Part shown: piece after piece, positions 52,601-61,223 of the stretch
Numbering within the stretch: the stretch's first letter is position 1
How the letters are laid out: the number at the start of each line of letters is the position of its first letter
The notes under the pieces: model-generated
The model's database searches: none
What the model saw: only the letters and a program-made list of their open reading frames with translations
What the model was told of the DNA's origin: nothing
Assembly (NCBI RefSeq): GCF_025562715.2
Contig: NZ_JAPFCC010000001.1
Location: forward strand, 2,622,501 to 2,686,500
From: Endozoicomonas gorgoniicola
GTDB taxonomy: Bacteria; Pseudomonadota; Gammaproteobacteria; Pseudomonadales; Endozoicomonadaceae
Reading direction: 5' to 3'
Length of the DNA stretch: 64,000 nt
Program-made: the position numbers and the translations under genes

Positions 52601-53432
52601 TCAATACTTCCAGAACACGATCCCTGACGGTTGCCGTTACCACACCCACCTGCCAGCTGGTATGCCTGTAGCGGACAACAGGCCAGACACCGTTAACACT
52701 GTTACAAACAAACACTTCATCAGCATCCGGCAGAGCCGACTCGTCCAGATCCTGAACAATAACCGATACCCCCCAGCCAGATGCCTGACGCATAATAAAT
52801 TCACGACAAACGCCGCTTACCCCGCAACGATCCAGCGCAGGGGTGTATAGAGTATCATTTTTAACCAGAAACAGGTTGGACATTGTCCCTTCAACCAGCA
52901 AACCATCCAGATCCAGCATTAGTCCTTCCTGAAACTCTGTACCACCCCATTCAGCTCTTGCCAGTACGTTTTCCAGGCGATTCAGATGCTTCATGCCCGA
53001 CAGGCTATTGTACCCCAGACTATTGTGTCCAAGGCGGGTTGAGCAGGGATACAGCGTGATACCGGCATAACGATTGCTTTCCGGGTGTTCCGGCAGAGCA
53101 TGAAATGAGAGTATCCGCCTCGCCCCGGAACAGCCCGCCGGATTATAACCACGCCCGCCACTGCCCCGGGTGATCAGTACTTTTAACACCCCATCAGGTG
53201 CCGACTGTAACGACAGGAAAGCCGCCACCTCGCTCATCAGCAGCTCAATATCGACTGCGATACCCAATCGGTTCAGGCTGTCTTCCAGTCGCTGCCAGTG
53301 CAACTCAGCAAGCGTAAGACGGCGGTTTACAACCCGAACCGTTTCAAACAGCCCATCCCCGTAAGCCAGTCCCCGATCCGTCACCGGTATGCAGCTGACA
53401 GGCTCACCATCAATCCAGAAATCTGTTGTCAT
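52593..53432 (-). CDS. pabC: Aminodeoxychorismate lyase
   Basis: A fold-type IV PLP enzyme that makes p-aminobenzoate for folate. From ATG 53432 it is 279 residues (MTTDFWIDGEPVSCIPVTDR). Features are RGLAYGDGLFETVRV, the PLP lysine in GMKHLNRLENVLA, and LDGLLVEGTMSNLFLVK. It lies between fabF and mltG as in many gammaproteobacteria. Confidence 0.93.
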   Translation of the reverse strand: MTTDFWIDGEPVSCIPVTDRGLAYGDGLFETVRVVNRRLTLAELHWQRLEDSLNRLGIAVDIELLMSEVAAFLSLQSAPDGVLKVLITRGSGGRGYNPAGCSGARRILSFHALPEHPESNRYAGITLYPCSTRLGHNSLGYNSLSGMKHLNRLENVLARAEWGGTEFQEGLMLDLDGLLVEGTMSNLFLVKNDTLYTPALDRCGVSGVCREFIMRQASGWGVSVIVQDLDESALPDADEVFVCNSVNGVWPVVRYRHTSWQVGVVTATVRDRVLEVLNG

Positions 53433-53441
53433 CAGCAAAAA

Positions 53442-54695
53442 TCAATCCAGTCTGGAGAATGCCAGAGTAATATTGGTGCCACCAAAACCAAATGAGTTGC
53501 TCAGCACATGTTCAGTCTGAATCCTGCGGAATGTATCCGGCACATAATCCAGATCGCAGACTTTGTCAGGATTCACCAGGTTAATCGTGGGAGGAGCCAG
53601 CTGTTCCTGCAAAGACTTGATAGCAAAAACAGCTTCCAGCGAACCGGCTGCACCGAGCAGATGTCCGGTCATCGACTTGGTAGAGCTCACCGCCAGTTTA
53701 TGGGCATGAGTACCAAACACTTTATGAATCGCCCGGGTTTCAGCAATATCCCCCACAGGCGTTGAAGTACCGTGCGCATTAATATACGACACCTGATCAG
53801 GTTTCAGACCCGCATCATCAAGAGCCGACTGCATGGCCCGGGCAGCACCACGGCCGTCTTCAGGCGGTGAGGTCATATGATGAGCATCGCCACTCATCCC
53901 AACGCCACTGAGTTCTGCATAAATAGTCGCACCACGACGAACGGCATGCTCATACTCTTCCAGCACCACAACCGCTGCGCCATCACCCAACACAAAGCCG
54001 TCCCGGTCTTTATCCCAGGGGCGACTGGCCAGCTCCGGCTCATCGTTTCGGTTCGACAATGCCCGGGCTGCTGCAAAACCGGTCATTCCCAGTGCAGAAG
54101 AGCCTTTTTCGGCACCACCAGCCACCATCACGTCGGCATCGCCGTAAGCAATAGCCCTTGCTGCCAGGCCAATAGAGTGAGCCCCACTGGCACAGGCGGT
54201 CGAGGTAGCGAAATTAGGTCCCTGAAGGTTGTAGGTCATGGAGAGCCAGCCCGCTGCCATATTAATAATGGCGGCAGGAATAAAAAACGGGGAAATACGA
54301 CGCGGTCCGCTTTTCTGCAGGGTGTCGTAGTTGTTCTCAATCGTGGTCAGACCACCAATTCCGGAACCAATAGCCACACCATAGCGATGGGCATTATCCT
54401 CCGTAATAAGTCCTTCTGTATCCAGCCCGGCATCTTTGATCGCCTCAATCCCTGCCACCATGCCGTACTGTATAAACACGTCCATTTTGCGGGCATCTTT
54501 GGGATTCATATAATCCCCTGCCTGAAAATTTTTCACCGTACCGCAGATTTTGACGCTGTAGTTTTCAGTATCCAGATGCTTAGTGGCATGAATACCGCTT
54601 TGACCCGCCAGCACTGATTGCCAGCTCCGGGCCACACCGATCCCCACTGGACACAAAGCACCAAGACCAGTAACAACGACTCTTCTGTGTGACAA
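53442..54695 (-). CDS. fabF: 3-oxoacyl-ACP synthase II
   Basis: KAS II condenses malonyl-ACP with acyl-ACP. The real start is probably TTG 54695 (SHRRVVVTGLGALCPVG), six bases after GGGAGG, giving 417 residues; the frame runs to 54749. The catalytic triad is Cys near 168 (TACASGAHS) and the two His in NAHGTSTPVGD and KSMTGHLLGAAG. An IS30 element now separates it from acpP, so the ancestral read-through from acpP is broken. Confidence 0.95.
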   Translation of the reverse strand: MSHRRVVVTGLGALCPVGIGVARSWQSVLAGQSGIHATKHLDTENYSVKICGTVKNFQAGDYMNPKDARKMDVFIQYGMVAGIEAIKDAGLDTEGLITEDNAHRYGVAIGSGIGGLTTIENNYDTLQKSGPRRISPFFIPAAIINMAAGWLSMTYNLQGPNFATSTACASGAHSIGLAARAIAYGDADVMVAGGAEKGSSALGMTGFAAARALSNRNDEPELASRPWDKDRDGFVLGDGAAVVVLEEYEHAVRRGATIYAELSGVGMSGDAHHMTSPPEDGRGAARAMQSALDDAGLKPDQVSYINAHGTSTPVGDIAETRAIHKVFGTHAHKLAVSSTKSMTGHLLGAAGSLEAVFAIKSLQEQLAPPTINLVNPDKVCDLDYVPDTFRRIQTEHVLSNSFGFGGTNITLAFSRLD

Positions 54696-54792
54696 GACCA
54701 ACCTCCCGGAAATACTTTTTTTTAAAAACCTTATTTGCTGTTTAACCACAGGTCAGGAACAGCTTAATTCAAGTTTGTTAAAATCTTATTTC

Positions 54793-55915
54793 ACCTGAAT
54801 TCGTATCATAAGTGCATAACCTCTGTAACCAGAGGATTGTTTCAGAACCTTTGAAGTGAATCAGAACTCAGGGGTATTCTGTAAAGCAACCAAACCATAC
54901 AGAGGAAGCCAAGGATGGCCTATACACACCTGAGCTCTGAAGAGAGATATTATATCGAAACTGAACTCAAAAATGGGACTTCACAAAACAAAATTGCTAA
55001 AAAGCTTGGCCGTTCACAGCCTACCGTGTCGCGAGAAGTAAACCGCAATAAAGGGCAAAGAGGGTACAGGCACCAACAGGCTAATCGCACAGCTCGGCAG
55101 CGGCACAAAGATAAGCCAAAAGCTATTAAGCTGACAGACGACATTAAACAACGTATTTCAAACGATATCCGTTCAGATTGGAGTCCTGAACAAGTGGCTG
55201 GAAGGCTTGAAAAGGACGGTGTAATCAAGCTGCATCATGAGACGATTTATCAATTTGTAGCGGATGATAAACGGCGCGGAGGCTCGCTCTATAAGCACTT
55301 GAGGCACCAGAAAAAAACTTATCGAAAGCGATACGGTTCAGCTCATAACCGAACCGGTATACCAAATCGGGTTGGCATTGAAGAACGCCCCGAAGTGGTC
55401 AACAACAGAGAGCGAGTTGGTGACTGGGAAGCTGATACTGTAATAGGTAAAAATCATAAAGGAGCCATCGCTACATTAGATGAACGAAAAACCAAGCTTC
55501 GCCTTGCTGTCCCTCTACCAGGCAAGAAGGCAAAAGCGGTTAAACAGGGAATAATTGACGTACTCAAGCCTCTGAAAAGGTTTGTAAAGACAATAACATA
55601 CGACAATGGAAAGGAGTTTGTTCAGCATGAATCAATTGCCAAAGCTTTAAAATGTGACAGCTACTTTGCTGCCCCCTACCATTCTTGGGAAAGAGGCCAG
55701 AATGAGAATGCTAATGGTTTGCTAAGGCAGTATTTCCCCAAGTCGATGGAGCTTAATGGCGTGACAGAAAAAGATGTCATCATTGCAGTGGATAAGCTGA
55801 ACAACAGGCCAAGAAAGTGCCTGGGCTACAAGACTCCTTATGAGGCATTTAAAGAGTCAACTGGAATAGATGCAAGAAAAGTCATGGGTTATGCACTTAT
55901 GACTTGAATTCAGGT
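54793..55915 (+). mobile_element. IS30-family insertion sequence between acpP and fabF
   Basis: The element has terminal inverted repeats: left acctgaattc-gtatcataagtgcataac (54793-54820), right its near-perfect complement (55888-55915). It encloses one intact transposase and is about 1.12 kb. The right repeat overlaps the end of the transposase ORF. No clear target duplication is seen at the repeat edges. It appears intact and possibly active. Confidence 0.85.
54915..55907 (+). CDS. IS30-family transposase
   Basis: A 330-residue DDE transposase. An HTH region occupies the N-terminus (LSSEERYYIETELKNGTSQN, then GRSQPTVSREVNRNKG). The catalytic core has VGDWEADTVIGKNHKGAIAT (first Asp), ITYDNGKEFVQHE (second Asp) and NENANGLLRQYFPK (Glu region), typical for IS30. 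Start is ATG 54915 behind GAGGAAGCCAAGG. It is on the opposite strand to the fab genes. Confidence 0.95.
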   Translation: MAYTHLSSEERYYIETELKNGTSQNKIAKKLGRSQPTVSREVNRNKGQRGYRHQQANRTARQRHKDKPKAIKLTDDIKQRISNDIRSDWSPEQVAGRLEKDGVIKLHHETIYQFVADDKRRGGSLYKHLRHQKKTYRKRYGSAHNRTGIPNRVGIEERPEVVNNRERVGDWEADTVIGKNHKGAIATLDERKTKLRLAVPLPGKKAKAVKQGIIDVLKPLKRFVKTITYDNGKEFVQHESIAKALKCDSYFAAPYHSWERGQNENANGLLRQYFPKSMELNGVTEKDVIIAVDKLNNRPRKCLGYKTPYEAFKESTGIDARKVMGYALMT

Positions 55916-55985
55916 CACCAGAAATGAAGAATAATTTATGTTTTTAAAATATTACTGACTGCCGACTTATACATCCTGAAAAAAC

Positions 55986-56019
55986 AAAAACCGCACACAA
56001 ATCAATGTGTGCGGTTTTT
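55986..56019. terminator. Bidirectional terminator between the IS30 element and acpP
   Basis: AAAAACCGCACACA and TGTGTGCGGTTTTT form a perfect 14-bp stem around a 6-base loop with A/T tails on both sides. It ends the acpP transcript on the minus strand and the IS transcript on the plus strand. Confidence 0.9.
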
Positions 56020-56043
56020 AATTGGCATGCAACCAGGACTTGA

Positions 56044-56277
56044 TCAGGAGTGGGCTACGACGTAGTCGATAGCTTCCTGAACATTGGTGATTTTCTCAGC
56101 TTCTTCATCAGGAATCTCAGTTTCAAATTCCTCTTCCAGAGCCATCACCAGCTCAACAGTGTCCAGAGAGTCCGCGCCCAGATCCTCTACGAAAGACGCA
56201 CTGGTGGTGACTTCCTCTTCTTTTACGCCAAGCTGTTCGCAAACGATCTTTTTGACGCGCTCTTCAATGGTGCTCAT
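56044..56277 (-). CDS. acpP: Acyl carrier protein
   Basis: The 77-residue ACP has phosphopantetheine attachment at S37 in LGADSLDTVELVM, and acidic helices throughout. It carries acyl chains for fatty-acid synthesis. It has its own promoter 69 bp upstream with a hairpin in the leader, and a strong terminator behind it. Confidence 0.98.
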   Translation of the reverse strand: MSTIEERVKKIVCEQLGVKEEEVTTSASFVEDLGADSLDTVELVMALEEEFETEIPDEEAEKITNVQEAIDYVVAHS

Positions 56278-56308
56278 AACCTAGTTGTGCTCCTGTCGAT
56301 ATTCGATA

Positions 56309-56335
56309 GCGATGCCAAAAAGAGCCCGGCATCGC
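56309..56335 (-). promoter_or_regulatory. Hairpin in the acpP leader
   Basis: GCGATGCC and GGCATCGC pair perfectly around an 11-base loop, between the acpP promoter and start. It may stabilise the abundant acpP mRNA. Confidence 0.5.
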
Positions 56336-56345
56336 GGTCAGTTAC

Positions 56346-56373
56346 TTTATATGATCGATTACGGTAATTTCAA
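56346..56373 (-). promoter_or_regulatory. acpP promoter
   Basis: On the minus strand TTGAAA (-35), 16 bp, TATAAA (-10). It is close to consensus and 69 bp from the acpP start, so acpP can be transcribed independently of fabG. Confidence 0.75.
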
Positions 56374-56562
56374 GCTAAGCCCTGTGGATTTACCGTAAAT
56401 CGAGACATTTGTTTCAAATTGATGCGCTAATTTTGCACACACTGACGACCGGTTACAAATACTTTTCAGTGCAACTGATGAATTATCAGACCACTGTCTG
56501 GTTATGCAACGATTTAGCCATCAGGCAAGCTCTGGGGAAATCAGCTACTCATCAACTATGCC

Positions 56563-57309
56563 TTAACCCATGTACATGCCGCCATTTACATGCACCGTTT
56601 CTCCGGTGATGTAACCGGCTGGCTCACTGGCAAGAAAAGCTACGGCAGCAGCAATTTCTTCCGGCTGCCCGAGGCGCGCCGCCGGAATCTGGTTTTGCAG
56701 TGCTTCACGCTGGGCTTCTGGCAACGCTTTGGTCATATCCGTGTCGATAAACCCTGGCGCCACCGAGTTTACAGTAATATTGCGGGAACCTACCTCTTTA
56801 GCCAACGACCGGGCAAAGCCTTCAGCCGCTGCCTTGGTGGCGGCGTAGTTGGACTGACCACCATTACCCATGGAGCCAACCACAGAGCTGATATTGATAA
56901 TGCGACCCCAGCGGGCTTTCGTCATACCACGCAGCACTGCCTTACTCATGCGATAGATAGCGTTCAGGTTGGTGTCGATCACCGCCCCCCACTCATCATC
57001 CTTCATACGCATCAGAATATTGTCGCGGGTGATACCGGCATTGTTCACCAGAATCTGCGGCGCACCAAATTCCTCAGTTACCGCTTTTACAACCGCTACG
57101 CAATCATCCGCTGAAGTCACATTCAACGCCATGCCACAGCCGCGAATATCAGCGTCATCAAAGGTAGCAGAAATTTTTTCAGCACCACTGTCAGTGGTCG
57201 CAGTGCCAACAACAATGGCGCCCTTGCGCCCCAGTTCCAGCGCAATCGCCCGACCAATTCCCCGACTGGCACCCGTAACAAGCGCTACTTTTCCTTCAAA
57301 ATCAGACAT
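56563..57309 (-). CDS. fabG: 3-oxoacyl-ACP reductase FabG
   Basis: A 248-residue SDR enzyme that reduces 3-ketoacyl-ACP. The start is ATG 57309 (MSDFEGKVALVTGASRGIGR) behind AGGA; two upstream ATGs overlap the fabD stop. NADP loop TGASRGIG at 12-19, NNAG near 89, catalytic S142, Y155 and K159. Lies between fabD and acpP. Confidence 0.96.
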   Translation of the reverse strand: MSDFEGKVALVTGASRGIGRAIALELGRKGAIVVGTATTDSGAEKISATFDDADIRGCGMALNVTSADDCVAVVKAVTEEFGAPQILVNNAGITRDNILMRMKDDEWGAVIDTNLNAIYRMSKAVLRGMTKARWGRIINISSVVGSMGNGGQSNYAATKAAAEGFARSLAKEVGSRNITVNSVAPGFIDTDMTKALPEAQREALQNQIPAARLGQPEEIAAAVAFLASEPAGYITGETVHVNGGMYMG

Positions 57310-57335
57310 GCTTTCGCGTCCTGAGTCATTCATCA

Positions 57336-58268
57336 TTATTCTGCCAACAGCTCATCAAAAGCTGCCGCCGATTCCAGCACAGACACCGGAGTGCGACGAA
57401 CAATACGCTTGTTCAGACCTGCCAGTACCTTGCCCGGACCGCACTCAACAAAACGCGCCACACCTGACTCGCTGAAACGACTGATAGTTTCTACCCAGCG
57501 AACAGGGCTGTAAAGCTGTGCCACCAGATTGTTGCGAATCTGATCCGGATCAGAGCACGCTTCAGCCGTCACATTGTGAATCACTGGTATTTCGGGTGCC
57601 TTCAGCTCAACAGACTGCAATTCAGTCGCCAGCTTTTCGGCAGCCGGTTTCATCAGGGCGCAATGGGAAGGTACGCTGACCGGCAGCAACATGGCACGCT
57701 TGGCTCCCGCCTCTTTCGCCAACCCGGCGGCACGCTCAACTGCCTTGACATGACCGGCAATCACGACCTGCCCCGGAGAGTTGAAGTTCACGGCCTCAAC
57801 CACTTCACCCTGAGCCGCTGCAGCACAAACTTCCAGCACTGCATCATCATTCAGACCCAAAACAGCGGCCATGGCGCCTGTCCCCTGAGGTACAGCTTCC
57901 TGCATAAACAAGCCACGCTGACGCACTATGCGTACGGCGTCTGTAAACTGCATGGCACCCGCGCAGACCAGCGCCGAGTACTCGCCCAGACTGTGTCCGG
58001 CCATGAAAGCAGGTTTGGCACCATCAGACTTCTGTTCCCATAAGCGCCACAGGGCAACACTGGCCGTCAGCAGTGCAGGCTGGGTATTTTCAGTCTGGTT
58101 TAACACGTCGGCAGGTCCTTCTGTTATCAGGCTGAGCAGGTCAAAGCCCAGCACTTCGGAAGCTTCCGCAAAGGTCTGCTGTACGACAGGCGCTTCGATA
58201 TGTTCAGCCAGCATGCCGACTGACTGTGATCCCTGGCCCGGGAAAACAAATGCAAGTTTATCCATCAT
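57336..58268 (-). CDS. fabD: Malonyl-CoA:ACP transacylase FabD
   Basis: A 310-residue enzyme moving malonyl from CoA to ACP. It starts MMDKLAFVFPGQGSQSVGML; the nucleophile is S93 in AGHSLGEYSALV, the conserved Arg lies in VRIVRQRG and the His in VPSHCALM. Two tandem ATGs make the first residue uncertain. The gap to plsX (208 bp) holds no fabH gene. Confidence 0.95.
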   Translation of the reverse strand: MMDKLAFVFPGQGSQSVGMLAEHIEAPVVQQTFAEASEVLGFDLLSLITEGPADVLNQTENTQPALLTASVALWRLWEQKSDGAKPAFMAGHSLGEYSALVCAGAMQFTDAVRIVRQRGLFMQEAVPQGTGAMAAVLGLNDDAVLEVCAAAAQGEVVEAVNFNSPGQVVIAGHVKAVERAAGLAKEAGAKRAMLLPVSVPSHCALMKPAAEKLATELQSVELKAPEIPVIHNVTAEACSDPDQIRNNLVAQLYSPVRWVETISRFSESGVARFVECGPGKVLAGLNKRIVRRTPVSVLESAAAFDELLAE

Positions 58269-58476
58269 TGCTTTGGGTCGTGTCCAGAAAAAAACTCAGG
58301 CAATTATAGAAAAAGTCGAAGGAAAGGTGCGTAATTTTATGTTTCCATCTACCTGCAAAACGTACCAGAACGATGGTTTCGATTACACGAGACTTACAAC
58401 AATGAGACTTGCAAGGAGACAAGCCTGGAAACACGCCAGAAAACAGGTCGGAAAACAAGCACCACCCTGACACTGT

Positions 58477-59481
58477 TCAGAGCAGCATTTTCTCCACATC
58501 AGCCGCCAGTCTGGCAGGCACTTCCTTACCAGCTTCCCGGACTGCCTGACAAATGGCCCGGTAGAAGCCCTTTTCATCGGCACCACCATGACTCTTGATC
58601 ACAGTTCCCTGCAAACCAAGCAGGCTGGCACCATTATGTAATTCCGGATCAACCTTGCGGTTGAATTCTTTGAGAATGGGGGAGAGTAATACAGCCAGTC
58701 CTTGCGTGACAAGGTTTCGACTGAATATCTCGGTCAGCGTATCAGCAATCAGGCTCGCCACACCCTCTCCGGTTTTCAGAGCAATATTGCCAGCAAAACC
58801 GTCACACACCACCACATCGACACGGTCTGAAAAAATATCATGCCCTTCAATGTAACCAATGTAATTTAGCTGGTTATGCTCATTCAACAGCTGATGCGCG
58901 ATACGAACCCGCTCGTTGCCTTTTATTTCTTCGGTTCCAACGTTTAACAGACCAATCCTCGGCCGGTCGATACCATGCGCCGCACCCGCCAGCTGAGACC
59001 CCATAATGGCAAACTGAAAAAGCTGCATGGAAGTGCAGTCAACATTAGCCCCAACGTCCAACAGCAAAGTACTGCCGTTTCGGCTGGGTACGCTGGCGGC
59101 AATCGCCGGACGATCGACACCGGCAAAGGTTTTCAGAACAAACCGCCCCATCGCCATCAACGCACCGGTGTTACCCGCCGACACGCAGGCATCTGCACGC
59201 CCGTCAGACACACACTGCAGCGCCTGCCACATTGAGGAGTGCCGCTTGGTTCGCAAAGCAAGGGTGGGTTTTTCATCCATTGCCACCGTGGCGTCGGCAT
59301 GAACCAGAGAGAGTCGATCCCGGTCGTAATGCCCGACATCGTTAAGGTAGGATTGCAGTAGGTCGTGATCACCGACCAGCAGGAGTTCGAGATGATCGAA
59401 CCTGCTCAACGCCCTGAGCGCCGCCCGGATACGCGAACGGGGACTTTCGTCCCCGCTCATGATATCAAGTGCGACCCGCAT
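58477..59481 (-). CDS. plsX: Phosphate acyltransferase PlsX
   Basis: PlsX makes acyl-phosphate from acyl-ACP for phospholipid synthesis. From ATG 59481 (MRVALDIMSGDESPRSRIRA) it is 334 residues; the frame runs to a TTG at 59514. Family boxes are VSAGNTGALMAMGRFVLKT, RPAIAASVPS, LLNVGTEEIKGNE and VVCDGFAGNIALKTGEG. MSGD replaces the more usual MGGD. Follows rpmF as in most gammaproteobacteria. Confidence 0.95.
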   Translation of the reverse strand: MRVALDIMSGDESPRSRIRAALRALSRFDHLELLLVGDHDLLQSYLNDVGHYDRDRLSLVHADATVAMDEKPTLALRTKRHSSMWQALQCVSDGRADACVSAGNTGALMAMGRFVLKTFAGVDRPAIAASVPSRNGSTLLLDVGANVDCTSMQLFQFAIMGSQLAGAAHGIDRPRIGLLNVGTEEIKGNERVRIAHQLLNEHNQLNYIGYIEGHDIFSDRVDVVVCDGFAGNIALKTGEGVASLIADTLTEIFSRNLVTQGLAVLLSPILKEFNRKVDPELHNGASLLGLQGTVIKSHGGADEKGFYRAICQAVREAGKEVPARLAADVEKMLL

Positions 59482-59525
59482 TCTTTGCGTCGAATTGAGT
59501 CGTCCCTGAAGCAATGTTCTGACTC

Positions 59526-59699
59526 TTACTTGTCAGCAACTACTTTCTTACCACGGTAGAAACCGTCAGCAGAAACGTGGTGACGACGGTGAGTTTCACC
59601 GGTAGCGGCTTCCACAGACAGCTGAGCAGAAGTCAGGGCATCGTGGGAACGGCGCATGTCGCGACGGGAACGGGTTTTACGGTTTTGTTGAACAGCCAT
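59526..59699 (-). CDS. rpmF: 50S ribosomal protein L32
   Basis: A 57-residue protein that I translated directly because of its small size: MAVQQNRKTRSRRDMRRSH at the start and HHVSADGFYRGKKVVADK at the end, as in L32. No zinc cysteines, as in other gammaproteobacterial L32. ATG 59699 lies 12 bp after yceD, and the two are cotranscribed with plsX. Confidence 0.97.
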   Translation of the reverse strand: MAVQQNRKTRSRRDMRRSHDALTSAQLSVEAATGETHRRHHVSADGFYRGKKVVADK

Positions 59700-59711
59700 G
59701 TGTCCACTCTC

Positions 59712-60266
59712 CTAATTCGTAGTATCTTTTTTCAGTTCGGCCAGCACGCTGAAAGGATTACTGCTTGTCCGCTCTTCCTCTACCTGTTCAGCAAAGGCTT
59801 TAGCTTCTTCTTCCGACTCAGTGGTAAAGCTTTTCTGAGCCAGGCAGTCTTCAGGTGGATGATAGGCAACGATCGGAAGAGCCAGTAACAACTCTTCTTC
59901 CAACAGAGGCACCAGCTCAACCGGTTCTTCGCCCATCATCATTGGGTCAAAGTCTTCCGGCAAAGCCCTGGCTTGCTCATCTGTCAACACACCCATCAGC
60001 CGGAGGTCAGCAGTTACCGGAATGTCGGCTACATCCAGACAGCGCTGACAAATCATTTTCAGCGTTGCCGACACTGTGCCTTCCAGGATAACCCTGTGGT
60101 CTTCACTCATATAAAAATGAAGAGAGACCTTAACCTCGCCCTTATCATCAGCCAGACTGTCCACCAGCTGGCCAAACTGTTCCAGAGCCAGCGAACCTTC
60201 AAACTGCCTGCCTTGACGCGCGAGTTTTCGCGGATCAAAGGCTTTGGGTAATTGCCCGATAATCAT
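59712..60266 (-). CDS. yceD: YceD family protein (DUF177)
   Basis: The protein is 184 residues from ATG 60266 (MIIGQLPKAFDPRKLARQG); the frame runs to 60293. It carries the family C-x2-C in LKMICQRCLDVADIPV and the acidic C-terminal half (LVPLLEEELLLALPIVAYH). YceD/DUF177 is linked to 23S rRNA maturation in plants and bacteria. It precedes rpmF in the standard order. Confidence 0.92.
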   Translation of the reverse strand: MIIGQLPKAFDPRKLARQGRQFEGSLALEQFGQLVDSLADDKGEVKVSLHFYMSEDHRVILEGTVSATLKMICQRCLDVADIPVTADLRLMGVLTDEQARALPEDFDPMMMGEEPVELVPLLEEELLLALPIVAYHPPEDCLAQKSFTTESEEEAKAFAEQVEEERTSSNPFSVLAELKKDTTN

Positions 60267-60478
60267 AAGGGCGCAATAATAGGGACATGTCACCCCTCTG
60301 TCAAAGGGTTTAACTGCGTATAAGGCGAGAATTTCTGCTTAATTTCCTGCCTGTCAAGGCTTCATTTACAACCACAGGTTTGCCGTTATTTCCTCATCCG
60401 GGAATAACGACTAAACCAGCGATCAATACAACAGCTCAAGCAACTATTTTCATTAACTTATTAACTGTTTATACGACA

Positions 60479-61054
60479 ATGAAACTACTCCTCGCCTCCG
60501 GCTCTCCCTACCGAAAACAGCTACTGGAACGACTTGAGCTTGAGTTCTCATGTCAGGCTCCGGATATTGATGAAACACCTCTGCCGGGTGAAACTGCTGA
60601 AGCCCTGTCTCTCAGGCTTTCAGAAGCTAAAGCGCGGGCTCTGGCAGAGAGCTACCCGGATCATCTGATTATTGCTTCCGATCAGGCAGCTCAACTGGGG
60701 CAGACTATTCTGGGCAAACCCGGCACCCATCACCGCGCAAGCGAGCAACTACTGGCCTGTAGCAATCAGGCCGTTACCTTTTATACAGGTTTATGCCTGC
60801 TGAATACCAGAACCGGCAAAAAGCAACTCGACTGCATACCTTTTACCGTTCATTTCAGACAACTCAACAGAGAACAGGTTGAACGCTATATAAAGAAGGA
60901 AGAACCACTGGATTGTGCCGGCAGTTTTAAATGCGAAGGACTGGGCATCACGTTATTCACAAAGATGAGCGGCGATGACCCCAACAGCCTGACCGGACTC
61001 CCACTTATACGATTAACCGATATGCTGTTGAATGAAGGTATTAGCATTATTTGA
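60479..61054 (+). CDS. maf: Maf-family nucleotide pyrophosphatase (YceF type)
   Basis: A 191-residue protein starting at ATG 60479 (MKLLLASGSPYRKQLLERLE); the frame begins upstream at 60380. Motifs are SGSPYR, FSCQAPDIDETPLPGE and IIASDQAAQLG (catalytic Asp). Maf proteins hydrolyse non-canonical or modified NTPs; the YceF branch prefers m7GTP. It is divergent from yceD, the normal arrangement. Its 3' end (61019-61054) is repeated at 62830-62870. Confidence 0.93.
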   Translation: MKLLLASGSPYRKQLLERLELEFSCQAPDIDETPLPGETAEALSLRLSEAKARALAESYPDHLIIASDQAAQLGQTILGKPGTHHRASEQLLACSNQAVTFYTGLCLLNTRTGKKQLDCIPFTVHFRQLNREQVERYIKKEEPLDCAGSFKCEGLGITLFTKMSGDDPNSLTGLPLIRLTDMLLNEGISII

Positions 61055-61137
61055 ACGAAAGCGCTGTCCGCCATCCGCTTTTCGCTGTTGGCTGTTAAGG
61101 CGGGCTACGGACAGCGGAAGGCGGAAGGCGGACAGCG
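61031..61137. repeat. maf 3' end plus palindromic element (direct repeat 1; repeat family copy C)
   Basis: This block joins the last 24 bases of maf to an imperfect palindrome (CGCTGTCCGCC at 61063-61073 with GGCGGACAGCG at 61127-61137). The maf part (aatgaaggtattagcattat then ttga) matches 62847-62870 at 22 of 24 positions, and the palindromic part resembles 62879-62969. Confidence 0.8.
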
Positions 61138-61223
61138 ATATATTCTAAATCGATCTCCAGTCAGACTTGCAGGTTGGGAAGAGTGCAACGCTTGCGCCCC
61201 GGGGCAACTCCCAACACGGGAGC

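Noticed and set aside
58268..58477. Possible missing fabH between plsX and fabD
   Set aside because: As I recall, the Pseudomonas cluster also lacks fabH here, so this is the normal arrangement rather than a loss.
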